DNA of 10,275 nt from CAZIOH01 sp964540815 (GTDB lineage Bacteria > Myxococcota_A > Polyangia > Fen-1088). The notes beneath the pieces were generated by a model that did not search any database, was not told where the DNA came from, and saw only the letters and a list, made by a program, of their open reading frames with translations. Both the position numbers and the translations under genes were made by a program. Shown here piece after piece: positions 1 through 8,171 of this stretch. Within the stretch, counting starts at the first letter, position 1. Each line of letters opens with the position of its first letter. The DNA is taken from contig CAZIOH010000147.1 in the NCBI GenBank assembly GCA_964540815.1, forward strand, positions 1 to 10,275, given 5' to 3'.

Positions 1-2176
<2,176 letters not shown>

Positions 2177-2322
2177 GATCGGACGTTCAGTATATCCGGT
2201 CGGCGGGGCTTGGCGAGGTGCTCGGTCCAAAGTTCTCGACCAGTTCTCGCCACGTCTCGGCCACGCTCTCTTGCGATGGTCGTTGGGGGGCGGATGCGCG
2301 CATGGTACAAAAGTTCTCCCCC
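2177..2322. promoter_or_regulatory. Divergent intergenic region between lhr and the zinc-ribbon gene
   Basis: This is the only room for promoters of the two divergent genes. On the plus strand TTGGGG (2283-2288) and TACAAA (2306-2311) are 17 bp apart and would put transcription start just before the Shine-Dalgarno, but they match the sigma-70 consensus only 3/6 and 4/6. On the minus strand TATACT (2189-2194) is a good -10-like hexamer 12 nt from the lhr ATG, but I see no matching -35 box. Promoter function is inferred from position; the exact boxes are weak. Confidence 0.35.
2231..2270 (+). repeat. Degenerate 11-bp direct repeats (AGTTCTCGmCC)
   Basis: Consecutive units AGTTCTCGACC (2231), AGTTCTCGCC (2242), ACGTCTCGGCC (2252) and ACGCTCTC (2263) follow each other at about one helical turn. 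AGTTCTC recurs at 2312, next to the Shine-Dalgarno of the plus-strand gene. The spacing and the place between divergent genes would suit cooperative binding of a regulator, but the units are short and degenerate and chance is possible. Confidence 0.4.
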
Positions 2323-2330
2323 AAGGAGGT
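2323..2330 (+). promoter_or_regulatory. Strong Shine-Dalgarno for the zinc-ribbon gene
   Basis: AAGGAGGT lies 6 nt upstream of the ATG at 2337 and is a near-perfect anti-16S match. It fixes the start of the plus-strand gene, even though the frame stays open about 370 bp further upstream. Confidence 0.85.
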
Positions 2331-2336
2331 CCCCCC

Positions 2337-3515
2337 ATGGTCGCTTGCCCCAAGTGCCGCCACAGCAATTCCGACGGTTCCGCCATGTGCCTGGCCTGTG
2401 GCTTTCCCCTCCCCCGGGCGGCGCCGCGGCCAGCGGCGGTGGCGCCGGGATTCGGGGCCGCGCCCGGTCCGGCGGGGTTCGGCGGGGCGAGCGGGGTTGG
2501 CGCGGGCGACGGGATGGACGAGTTCCACCGGATGATGGCCGAGCGGGCGGCCAAGCAGAAGCGCAACCGCTTGATTGGCACCGCGGTGGCGGTGGTGGCG
2601 CTGGTGGGTGGGGGCGGCTGGCTGATGGTGCAGAAGAGGAAGACCGCTGCGGCGCAGGTGGTGCTGGAGGCCGGTGGCATGTTCGCCGAGCGGGACAGGA
2701 CCGAGATGGGGGCCTTCTGGAACTGCGTCACCTCGAGCGACATCGACGTGGGCTCGTTCCAGAGCGCCGACCAGATCCAGCAGCGCATCGAGAGCGCCTA
2801 CTTCACGCAGCAGAAGACCTTCTCCGAGCACATCACGTCGGAGTGCGTGCCGAAGATGGAGCGCGCGCGGGCCGCGATGAGCGCGTTGGTGAGAGACATG
2901 CCGCCCGACATGAAGGAGGCGGGTGACAAGTACGTCGCGACGCTGCCCAGGTTGCAGGCGGGGATCGAGACCTACGCCGAGCGCATCAAGGGCCGGGGCG
3001 CGGTCAAGGACGTGGACCAGACGATCCAGGAGGTGGGGACGGCGTTCTCGGCCGAGCCGTCGGTGGAGTCGGTGGCATTCGAGAAGTTCCTGGTGTGCGC
3101 CATCCCGGATCTCGACAAGAAGAAGGACGTGCAGGGCGTGCTCGAGTTCCTGGCGAGCACCTGCAAGGCCGACGCGGTGAAGTTCATGACCCGGGTGCGC
3201 GAGCAGTGTGGGCCGCTGGTCCAGAACCTCAACAAGGACGGCAAGCCCGCCCCGTCGAAGACGTTCAAGGCCAACGCCAAGAAGTTCTACGAGGAGGATC
3301 AGCGGCAGCTCCAGGCCTGGGAGTACTGCGCCAAGCGCTCGCGCAAGGGCAAGAAGGTGCTCGACCTCGAGGAGTTCCTCACCGCCTCGGGCGACTACAT
3401 CGAGACCCGCTCCGACGTGGTCCGCGCCGCCCGCGAAGCCGCCTCCCGCATCACCGGCACCCCCCTCGAAGCCCCGGCCAAGAAGCCCGGCGCGCCAGCG
3501 CCGGCCGCAGAGTAA
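2337..3515 (+). CDS. Zinc-ribbon, single-pass membrane protein of unknown function
   Basis: 392 residues; I do not recognise a named family. Residues 1-22 form a treble-clef-like zinc ribbon (C4-x2-C7, C18-x2-C21). A Pro/Gly/Ala-rich linker follows (25-60), then a basic stretch (KQKRNR, 73-78) and one hydrophobic segment at about 79-98. The remaining 290 residues are polar and helix-prone, with six cysteines (130, 170, 254, 276, 291, 331) and an Ala/Pro/Lys tail. The simplest topology is zinc ribbon in the cytoplasm and Cys-containing domain outside, where paired disulfides are possible; this is inference, since the segment has basic residues on both sides. No signal peptide, enzyme motif or lipobox is visible. 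The start is set by the strong AAGGAGGT at 2323. It is monocistronic, divergent from lhr and convergent with the GFA gene. N-terminal zinc ribbon plus membrane segment is a recurring layout of uncharacterised proteins; the partner bound by the ribbon is unknown. Confidence 0.85.
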   Translation: MVACPKCRHSNSDGSAMCLACGFPLPRAAPRPAAVAPGFGAAPGPAGFGGASGVGAGDGMDEFHRMMAERAAKQKRNRLIGTAVAVVALVGGGGWLMVQKRKTAAAQVVLEAGGMFAERDRTEMGAFWNCVTSSDIDVGSFQSADQIQQRIESAYFTQQKTFSEHITSECVPKMERARAAMSALVRDMPPDMKEAGDKYVATLPRLQAGIETYAERIKGRGAVKDVDQTIQEVGTAFSAEPSVESVAFEKFLVCAIPDLDKKKDVQGVLEFLASTCKADAVKFMTRVREQCGPLVQNLNKDGKPAPSKTFKANAKKFYEEDQRQLQAWEYCAKRSRKGKKVLDLEEFLTASGDYIETRSDVVRAAREAASRITGTPLEAPAKKPGAPAPAAE

Positions 3516-3540
3516 GAAGCCCGGCGCGCCAGCGATGGCC
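3480..3540 (+). repeat. Direct repeat spanning the stop codon of the zinc-ribbon gene
   Basis: A perfect 21-bp sequence at 3480-3500 is repeated at 3514-3534 (34-bp period). Extending to 27 bp gives 25 matches (3480-3506 and 3514-3540). Each copy contains the palindrome GGCGCGCC. The second copy begins inside the TAA stop (3513-3515), so it lies in the convergent spacer. It looks like a local duplication of the 3' end. The two palindromes could also pair as a weak hairpin, but no U-tract follows, so a terminator is not claimed. Nothing else is seen in 3516-3557. Confidence 0.85.
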
Positions 3541-3557
3541 CATCGTCGCTCGACTTC

Positions 3558-4049
3558 CTATTCTCCTGCGTAGATCCGCGCGAACCGATCCCACAGCTCG
3601 GGCCGCGGCGCCGACTTCTCGATCACCAGGGCATCCTTCGTTGCCACCGCGTCGGGCGCCGCCTGGTTGGTGAAGATGTGGGACGTGGGGATGGCCCAGG
3701 CGGGATCGTCGAGCGTGCCGGCGCACAGGATCACCAATCCGGGCGCGATCTCCGGCTCGTGCCACATGCGTGTTCCACATGCGCGGCAACGGGAGATCGG
3801 GATCATGTTGCCGCTACCGCCCTTGCGACGGAACACGTCGAGCTCGCCCGGGTCGCGATCGAGGTGCGCGCGGGAGACATGCAGGTACAGGCCGAACGGC
3901 GCTCCCGACAGACGCTTGCAGTCGTCGCAGTGACACGCGTTGATCGCCATCGGTCGTGCGGAGATGCGATAGCGAATCGCGCCGCAATGGCAGCCTCCGA
4001 GAATCGGGGGCGCCGGGAGCGGCGGACGCGTGACGTCGATCCGTTGCAT
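3558..4049 (-). CDS. GFA/CENP-V-fold zinc protein (glutathione-dependent formaldehyde-activating-like)
   Basis: 163 residues, the usual length for this small beta-fold family. The family is named for glutathione-dependent formaldehyde-activating enzyme, but most members are uncharacterised; they are cytoplasmic proteins that bind two zinc ions. All expected cysteines are present: CHC at 20-22 and CRAC at 88-91 (structural-type site), and CHCDDC at 39-44 (active-site type). Other family hallmarks are GCHCGAIRY (19-27), RLSGAPFG (46-53) and GTLDDP followed by HIFTNQAAPDA. The start ATG at 4049 leaves about 18 residues before the first motif; the Shine-Dalgarno is poor. It lies 144 bp downstream of cdd on the same strand, with a tandem repeat between them, so co-transcription is possible but not shown. 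The fold assignment is strong. A true role in formaldehyde detoxification is not supported by neighbours. Confidence 0.9.
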   Translation of the reverse strand: MQRIDVTRPPLPAPPILGGCHCGAIRYRISARPMAINACHCDDCKRLSGAPFGLYLHVSRAHLDRDPGELDVFRRKGGSGNMIPISRCRACGTRMWHEPEIAPGLVILCAGTLDDPAWAIPTSHIFTNQAAPDAVATKDALVIEKSAPRPELWDRFARIYAGE

Positions 4050-4080
4050 CGCCGGACTCTGCCCGAATGAGATACGCGTC

Positions 4081-4170
4081 GCAAGGCAGGCATGAAGCGC
4101 AAGGCAGGCATGAAGCGCAAGGCAGGCATGAAGCGCAAGGCAGGCGTGAAGCGCAAGGTCTGCATGAGGA
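4081..4170 (+). repeat. 18-bp minisatellite, five tandem copies
   Basis: The unit GCAAGGCAGGCATGAAGC occurs perfectly at 4081-4098, 4099-4116 and 4117-4134, with one mismatch at 4135-4152 (CGTG for CATG), and as a decayed fifth copy at 4153-4170. It fills most of the 144-bp spacer between the cdd stop (4194) and the GFA start (4049). The unit is a multiple of three. One plus-strand frame reads the hexapeptide MKRKAG repeatedly, and minus-strand frames read LRFMPA and CASCLP, so no single coding frame is favoured. There are no unique spacers, so this is not CRISPR. It resembles a slippage-prone intergenic VNTR. Confidence 0.95.
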
Positions 4171-4193
4171 AGGATGGCAGCCCGGGGATCGCG

Positions 4194-4700
4194 TCAGGAC
4201 TTGCGCGCTTCTTGCGGCTGCCGGCGGCCCCCCGGCCCCCTCGCGCGCCCGAGGCGCGCGCCCAGGCGGAAGGCCTCGGGGAGGAGCGCGCCGACGCTCC
4301 TCTCGACCGCGCGCCCGGTGGGGGCGGCCAGCCACACCGGGGTCGTGTCCCCGGCGAGCTCCGCCAGGACCTGGCGGCAGGCGCCGCAGGGGGAGCCGGG
4401 CGGGCGCGTCCCGGTCACCACCGCCACCCCGTGGATGGCGCGCGCGCCGCCCGCGACGGCGGCCATCACGGCACCGCGCTCGGCGCAGATGGTGAGACCG
4501 TAGGACGCATTTTCCACGTTGCAGCCGACGTGGATCCGGCCGAGCTCGTCGACCACCGCGGCCCCCACCCTGAAACGGGAATATGGGGCGTGCGCGTGCC
4601 GGCGCACGCGGCGCGCGGCCGCCACCAGGTCGCGGGCCAGGGCTTCCCGCGCCTCGTTCACCGCAAGCGCGTCCGCGGGTCTGGCCTCACGTCGAGCCAT
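4194..4700 (-). CDS. cdd: Cytidine deaminase
   Basis: Deaminates cytidine and deoxycytidine to uridine and deoxyuridine in pyrimidine salvage; cytoplasmic zinc enzyme, normally a homotetramer in this short class. 168 residues. Seen: substrate-site HAPYSRFRVGAA (37-48), GCNVENASYG (59-68) with Asn61 and Glu63, the catalytic C72-A-E74 (zinc ligand and proton-shuttle Glu), PCGACRQVL (104-112) with zinc ligands Cys105 and Cys108, and the C-terminal LLPEAF (139-144). The three Cys ligands are typical of the tetrameric class. An extra basic tail of about 24 residues follows LLPEAF. The ATG at 4700 overlaps the upstream PNP gene by 14 nt and has an AGGAGG eight bases away, so it is the last gene of the nucleoside-salvage operon. 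Its product feeds the pyrimidine phosphorylase encoded upstream. Confidence 0.96.
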   Translation of the reverse strand: MARREARPADALAVNEAREALARDLVAAARRVRRHAHAPYSRFRVGAAVVDELGRIHVGCNVENASYGLTICAERGAVMAAVAGGARAIHGVAVVTGTRPPGSPCGACRQVLAELAGDTTPVWLAAPTGRAVERSVGALLPEAFRLGARLGRARGPGGRRQPQEARKS

Positions 4701-5625
4701 CGCGCGCGCCTCCTGGGCCGGCGTCGATGTCGATGTCGATGTCCGGCAGCCGCCGCGCGACCTGGAAGATCAGCCGCGCCAGGCCCTCGGCGGCCTCGGC
4801 CGCCGCGCGCGTGACGTCCTCGTGCCGCAGCGGCCGATCGACCACCACCCCGGCCGCCGGGTTCGCCACGATCGACAGCCCGAGCACGGCGAGGCCCGCG
4901 TGGCGCGCCGCGATCACCTCGTGCACGGTCGACATTCCCACCAGCCCGGCGCCCATCGCCGCCAGCATGCGAATCTCGGCAGGGGTCTCGTACGCGGGAC
5001 CCTGCACCCCCGCATAGACCGCCTGGCCGAGCGGATAGCCGAGCGCCGTCGCCGCCTCCTCGGTGGCGAGCGCGCGCAGGTCGCGCGCGTAGGCCTCGGT
5101 CATGTCGGGGAAGCGTGGACCCCAGGCGTCGCGGTTCGCGCCCGTGAGCGGCGAGGCCCCGGTCAGGTTCAGGTGATCCGAGATGGCCACGATCTGTCCA
5201 GGGACGAGCGCGCGGTCGATGCCGCCCGAGGCGTTGGTGACGATCAGCGTGGGGATCCCGAGGGCGGCCGCCACCCGCACGGCGAAGGTGATCTCGGTGG
5301 GCGGGTGGCCCTCGTAGGCATGCACGCGTCCGGCGAACACCAGCAGCCTTCGGCTCCCGGCGGCCGCGTCGACCGCCCCGACGACCGCCTGGCCGGTGTG
5401 CCCGGCCACGCCCGGGAGCGGAAAGCCCGGGATGTCCGCGAGGGGCAGGCTCCGCGCATCCAGCAGGCGCTCGGTGACCGCGGCCAGCCCGGAGCCGAGG
5501 ATGACCGCGGCCCGCGCGCGGCGAGCCCCGAGGCGGGTCGCGAGCAGCTCGGCCGCCGCGTACACCCGTGCCGCGTACGGATCTTGCGAATCTTGGGCGA
5601 GATCCCCGTGGTTCGAGTCGGTCAC
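4687..5625 (-). CDS. punA: Purine nucleoside phosphorylase, trimeric (PNP/PunA) type
   Basis: Phosphorolysis of inosine, guanosine and their deoxy forms to base plus (deoxy)ribose-1-phosphate; cytoplasmic. 312 residues, slightly longer than the usual 270-290 because of both ends. Family blocks: VILGSGLAAV (41-50, phosphate loop), GRVHAYEGH (99-107), TNASGGI (130-136), DHLNLTG (150-156), FPDMTEAY (172-179), GPAYETPAEIRM (209-220; Glu213 matches the base-binding Glu of the trimeric class) and VGMSTVHEVIAARHAG (229-244). The base-site Asn is present (Asn255) but sits in VANPAAG rather than the common T-N context. The start is the GTG at 5625, sharing GTGA with the hydrolase stop, which suggests translational coupling. 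The tail carries DIDIDID (295-301) from a GTCGAT repeat. The hexameric DeoD type is excluded by these motifs. Its product sugar phosphate is the substrate of DeoB in the same operon. Confidence 0.94.
   Translation of the reverse strand: MTDSNHGDLAQDSQDPYAARVYAAAELLATRLGARRARAAVILGSGLAAVTERLLDARSLPLADIPGFPLPGVAGHTGQAVVGAVDAAAGSRRLLVFAGRVHAYEGHPPTEITFAVRVAAALGIPTLIVTNASGGIDRALVPGQIVAISDHLNLTGASPLTGANRDAWGPRFPDMTEAYARDLRALATEEAATALGYPLGQAVYAGVQGPAYETPAEIRMLAAMGAGLVGMSTVHEVIAARHAGLAVLGLSIVANPAAGVVVDRPLRHEDVTRAAAEAAEGLARLIFQVARRLPDIDIDIDAGPGGARDGST
4709..4714 (-). promoter_or_regulatory. Shine-Dalgarno of cdd inside the PNP gene
   Basis: AGGAGG on the minus strand, eight bases before the cdd ATG at 4700. 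It lies within the PNP reading frame and fixes the cdd start, which overlaps the end of PNP by 14 nt. Confidence 0.8.
4723..4743 (+). repeat. Hexanucleotide repeat (GTCGAT)3.5 in the PNP 3' end
   Basis: GTCGAT occurs three times in a row plus GTC and encodes the acidic/aliphatic DIDIDID tail of PNP. Six-base slippage would keep the reading frame. Confidence 0.85.
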
Positions 5626-6664
5626 GCCGCCGTCCCGACCAGCTCTTCGAGGAAGGCCCCCACCAGCGCCTCGAAGCGCGCCGGTTGCTCGAGGTTGGCC
5701 AGGTGTCCCGCCCCCGGGATCGCCTCGAAGCGGGCGCCAGGGATCGCGCGGGCCATCTCCTGCATCTCGGCGGGTGGAACGATCTGATCGTCGGAGCCGC
5801 ACATCACCAGCGTTGGCAGGCGCAGGGACGGCAGCGCGCCGGAGCGATCCGGGCGATCGCGCAGCGCCACGATGCCCGCGGCCAGGGATGCGCGCCGGCG
5901 GATCGCCAGGGCACGCACGCGCGCGTGCAGGTGCGCCGGGGCGGCCGCGGCCAGCAGCTTCGGCAGCGACGAGCCGAGGTAGGTCTCCACGGCCGCCACC
6001 CCGGCGGCCGCCTCGATGTCCGCCTCGATCTCCACCTCCGGGGCGCGGGCCGCCGGCTGTTGCAGTGTCGCCAGNNNNNNNNNNNNNNNNNNNNNNNNNN
6101 NNNNNNNNNNNNNNNNNNNNNNNNNNNNNNNNNNNNNNNNNNNNNNNNNNNNNNNNNNNNNNNNNNNNNNNNNNCCGCCTCGATCTCCACCTCCGGGGCG
6201 CGGGCCGCCGGCTGTTGCAGTGTCGCCAGCGCCATCGCCCGGCCCGCGCGCGCCGCCGGCGAATCCGCGGCGGCGCGGGTGTCCGCCAGCAGGAGCCCCG
6301 CCAGGCGCGCCGGAGAGCGCACCGCCAGCGACAGCGCCACGTAGCCGCCCATCGACACCCCGAGGACGGCCACCTGCGCGATGGCCCGCGCGTCGAGCCC
6401 GGCCACCACCGCGTCGGCGAGGCCGTCGATTGACATCGGGGACATGGGGCGGTCGCCGGGCGCCGCCGCCGCATCATCATCGTCACCGGCCCCTGCGCCA
6501 CCCGCGCCGGGCCCCTCGAGCCCGGGATAATCCGCCGTGAGGACGCGGTACCCTCTGCCGACCCAGGTGGCCACGTTGTCCGCCCACACGCCACGGTGGA
6601 GGGGGAACGGGTTCAGCAAGAGCAAGGCTCGGCCCGAGGCCAGACCGGCTTCGTGAAGCTTCAT
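5622..6664 (-). CDS. Alpha/beta hydrolase, interrupted by a false assembly gap
   Basis: Serine hydrolase of the alpha/beta-hydrolase fold, resembling the 3-oxoadipate enol-lactonase/esterase branch; substrate unknown, cytoplasmic (no signal peptide). As printed, 100 N plus a duplicated 55-bp flank break the frame. Removing 155 bp (6075-6229) gives a continuous 295-residue protein. Seen in that protein: oxyanion region LLNPFPLHRGVW (16-27, with NPF in place of the usual HGF), nucleophile elbow GVSMGG (Ser104), acid at GSDD (Asp240 or 241) and GAGHLANLEQP (His269). A Gly/Ala/Asp insertion (51-71, including DDDDAAAA) sits before the helix leading to the nucleophile. The start at 6664 has GGAG nine bases upstream; an in-frame ATG at 6685 lacks a site. 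It lies 34 bp after the pyrimidine phosphorylase gene and shares GTGA with PNP, so it is co-transcribed with nucleoside salvage. A role on esterified nucleosides or sugars is only speculation. Confidence 0.88.
6020..6229. other. 100-N scaffold gap with identical 55-bp flanks
   Basis: N fills 6075-6174, exactly 100 bases. The 55 bases before it (6020-6074) are identical to the 55 bases after it (6175-6229). Collapsing the two copies restores one uninterrupted hydrolase reading frame with no missing residues. This is what results when contigs overlapping by an assembler word length are joined with a default gap, so it is almost certainly not a biological repeat or a real gap. Confidence 0.92.
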
Positions 6665-6673
6665 GGTGGGCTT

Positions 6674-6677
6674 CTCC
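6674..6677 (-). promoter_or_regulatory. Shine-Dalgarno supporting the 6664 start of the hydrolase
   Basis: GGAG (in CTGGAGAAG) on the minus strand lies nine bases before the ATG at 6664. The alternative ATG at 6685 has nothing comparable at the right distance, so the shorter start is preferred. Confidence 0.55.
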
Positions 6678-6698
6678 AGGTTCATTCAGGCGATGTTC

Positions 6699-8171
6699 TC
6701 AGGCGCGCTTCCCGATGGTCTCGAGGACGAGCGGTCCAGGTTGCGTGTCGAGATCGGCCCCGCCCCCGCCCCCGACCTCGGCGAGCTCGAAGGCCGATTC
6801 AAGCAGAGGCCGCGCCAGACGCCAGCGCTCCCGGTCGTTGAAGCGCACGGTGCCGAGCGGGCCGCCCGGCTCGACGCGCGCCCCGACCTTGACCGCGAGC
6901 TCGAGCCCGACGCCGGGATCGACCCGGTCCTCCTGGCGCAGACGGCCGGCCCCGAGCAACGTCATCGCGCGGCCGACCGCGCCCGCGTCGATGCCGCGCA
7001 CCACCAACCCCAACCCTCTGGGTCCGCCTGCGCGCGCGCGCAGCGTGTGGGCCAGCGTGGCCCGCGGGAGGCGCTCCGGCGCGTCGATGACCGCCACGTC
7101 GCCCCCCTGGGCCTGCACGCAATCGCGCAGCTTTTGCAACCCGGCGCCCGAGGCGACAGCCTCCTCCAGCAGGCGCAGGCCCTGCGCGCGGGTGGTGGTG
7201 CGCTTCCCCAGCATCAGCATCTCGGCCCCGAGCCGCAGGGTCAGCGCCCGGGTGTCGGGCGGACCCCCGCCGCGCAGGATCGCGATGGCCTCCGCCAGCT
7301 CGCAGGCGTTCCCCACCGCCCGCCCGAGCGGCTGATCCATGGCCGTCAGCAGGGCCACCACCTTCAGCCCCGCCCGCGCCCCGAGGTCGACCAGCGTGCG
7401 CGCCAGCTCGCGCGCCCGGGCCCGCGCGGGCAGGAACGCCCCGCGCCCCACCTTCACGTCCATCACCAGCGCGTTCGCGCCCTCGGCGATCTTCTTCGAG
7501 AGGATGGACGAGGCGATGAGGGGGATCGACTCGACGGTCCCGGTGGCGTCGCGGAGCGCGTAGAGTCGGCGATCGGCGGGCGCCAGCGTGGCGGACTGGC
7601 CCGCCAGCACGAGGCCGGTCTTCTCGAGCACGCGCGCGAAGGCGCGCGGGGTGAGGGCGGTGCGGAACCCCGGGATGGCCTCCAGCTTGTCGAGCGTGCC
7701 GCCGGTGTGTCCGAGCGAGCGCCCCGACATCATCGGCACCGGCACCCCGCACGCCGCCACCAGCGGCGCCAGGCACAGCGAGACCTTGTCACCCACCCCG
7801 CCCGTCGAGTGCTTGTCGACCTTGACGCCCGCCACTCCCGACAGATCCATGCGCTCGCCCGAGTCGACCATCGCGTCGAGCCAGGTGGCGAGCTCCCGGC
7901 CCGACATGCCCCGCCACACGATGGCCATCAGCAACGCCGACAGCTGGTAGTCGGGGATGGTCCCGCGGGTCGCCCCCACGATGATGGCCCGCAGGGCCCC
8001 GTCGTCGAGTTCACCGCCGTCGCGCTTGCGGGCAATCCAGGCGGGGATCGGGTGGATCTCCGGCTGGGCGGCCGCGCGGGAGCTGCGCGCCCGCGTGTTC
8101 GGGTGCGCGCGCAGGCTCGCGCGGGGGCGCTGGCGGGCACCGGCACGGGCAGGGCTCGGCCCGCGCTTCAC
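6699..8171 (-). CDS. deoA: Thymidine / pyrimidine-nucleoside phosphorylase
   Basis: Phosphorolysis of thymidine, deoxyuridine and possibly uridine to base plus (deoxy)ribose-1-phosphate; cytoplasmic dimer in known members. 490 residues, against about 440 for E. coli DeoA. Seen: DKHSTGGVGD (119-128), the family signature SGRSLGHTGGTLDKLE (149-164), RLYALRDATGTVESIPLIASSILSKK (start 202; Arg207, Ser222 and Lys226 match pyrimidine-binding positions), DVKVGRGAF (238-246) and the C-terminal domain. The start is the GTG at 8171, which shares GTGA with the deoB stop and has GGAGGT six bases away. This gives an Arg-rich extension of about 37 residues; no Met or Val codon follows until residue 66, so the extension seems real. 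Thymidine-specific DeoA and the broader Pdp share these motifs and I cannot separate them, so the symbol is provisional. Second gene of the operon; supplies sugar-1-phosphate to DeoB. Confidence 0.93.
   Translation of the reverse strand: MKRGPSPARAGARQRPRASLRAHPNTRARSSRAAAQPEIHPIPAWIARKRDGGELDDGALRAIIVGATRGTIPDYQLSALLMAIVWRGMSGRELATWLDAMVDSGERMDLSGVAGVKVDKHSTGGVGDKVSLCLAPLVAACGVPVPMMSGRSLGHTGGTLDKLEAIPGFRTALTPRAFARVLEKTGLVLAGQSATLAPADRRLYALRDATGTVESIPLIASSILSKKIAEGANALVMDVKVGRGAFLPARARARELARTLVDLGARAGLKVVALLTAMDQPLGRAVGNACELAEAIAILRGGGPPDTRALTLRLGAEMLMLGKRTTTRAQGLRLLEEAVASGAGLQKLRDCVQAQGGDVAVIDAPERLPRATLAHTLRARAGGPRGLGLVVRGIDAGAVGRAMTLLGAGRLRQEDRVDPGVGLELAVKVGARVEPGGPLGTVRFNDRERWRLARPLLESAFELAEVGGGGGADLDTQPGPLVLETIGKRA

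Noticed and set aside
4081..4170. CRISPR array
   Set aside because: Units are head-to-tail without unique spacers and no cas gene is nearby.
4092..4814. Plus-strand frame beginning with MKRKAG repeats as a lysine-rich protein gene
   Set aside because: After the minisatellite it runs antisense through cdd and PNP with shadow composition. The repeat is open in several frames, so coding is not favoured.
5622..6664. Frameshifted or pseudogenised hydrolase
   Set aside because: The frame break disappears when the duplicated 55 bp and the N run are collapsed; catalytic Ser, Asp and His are all present.
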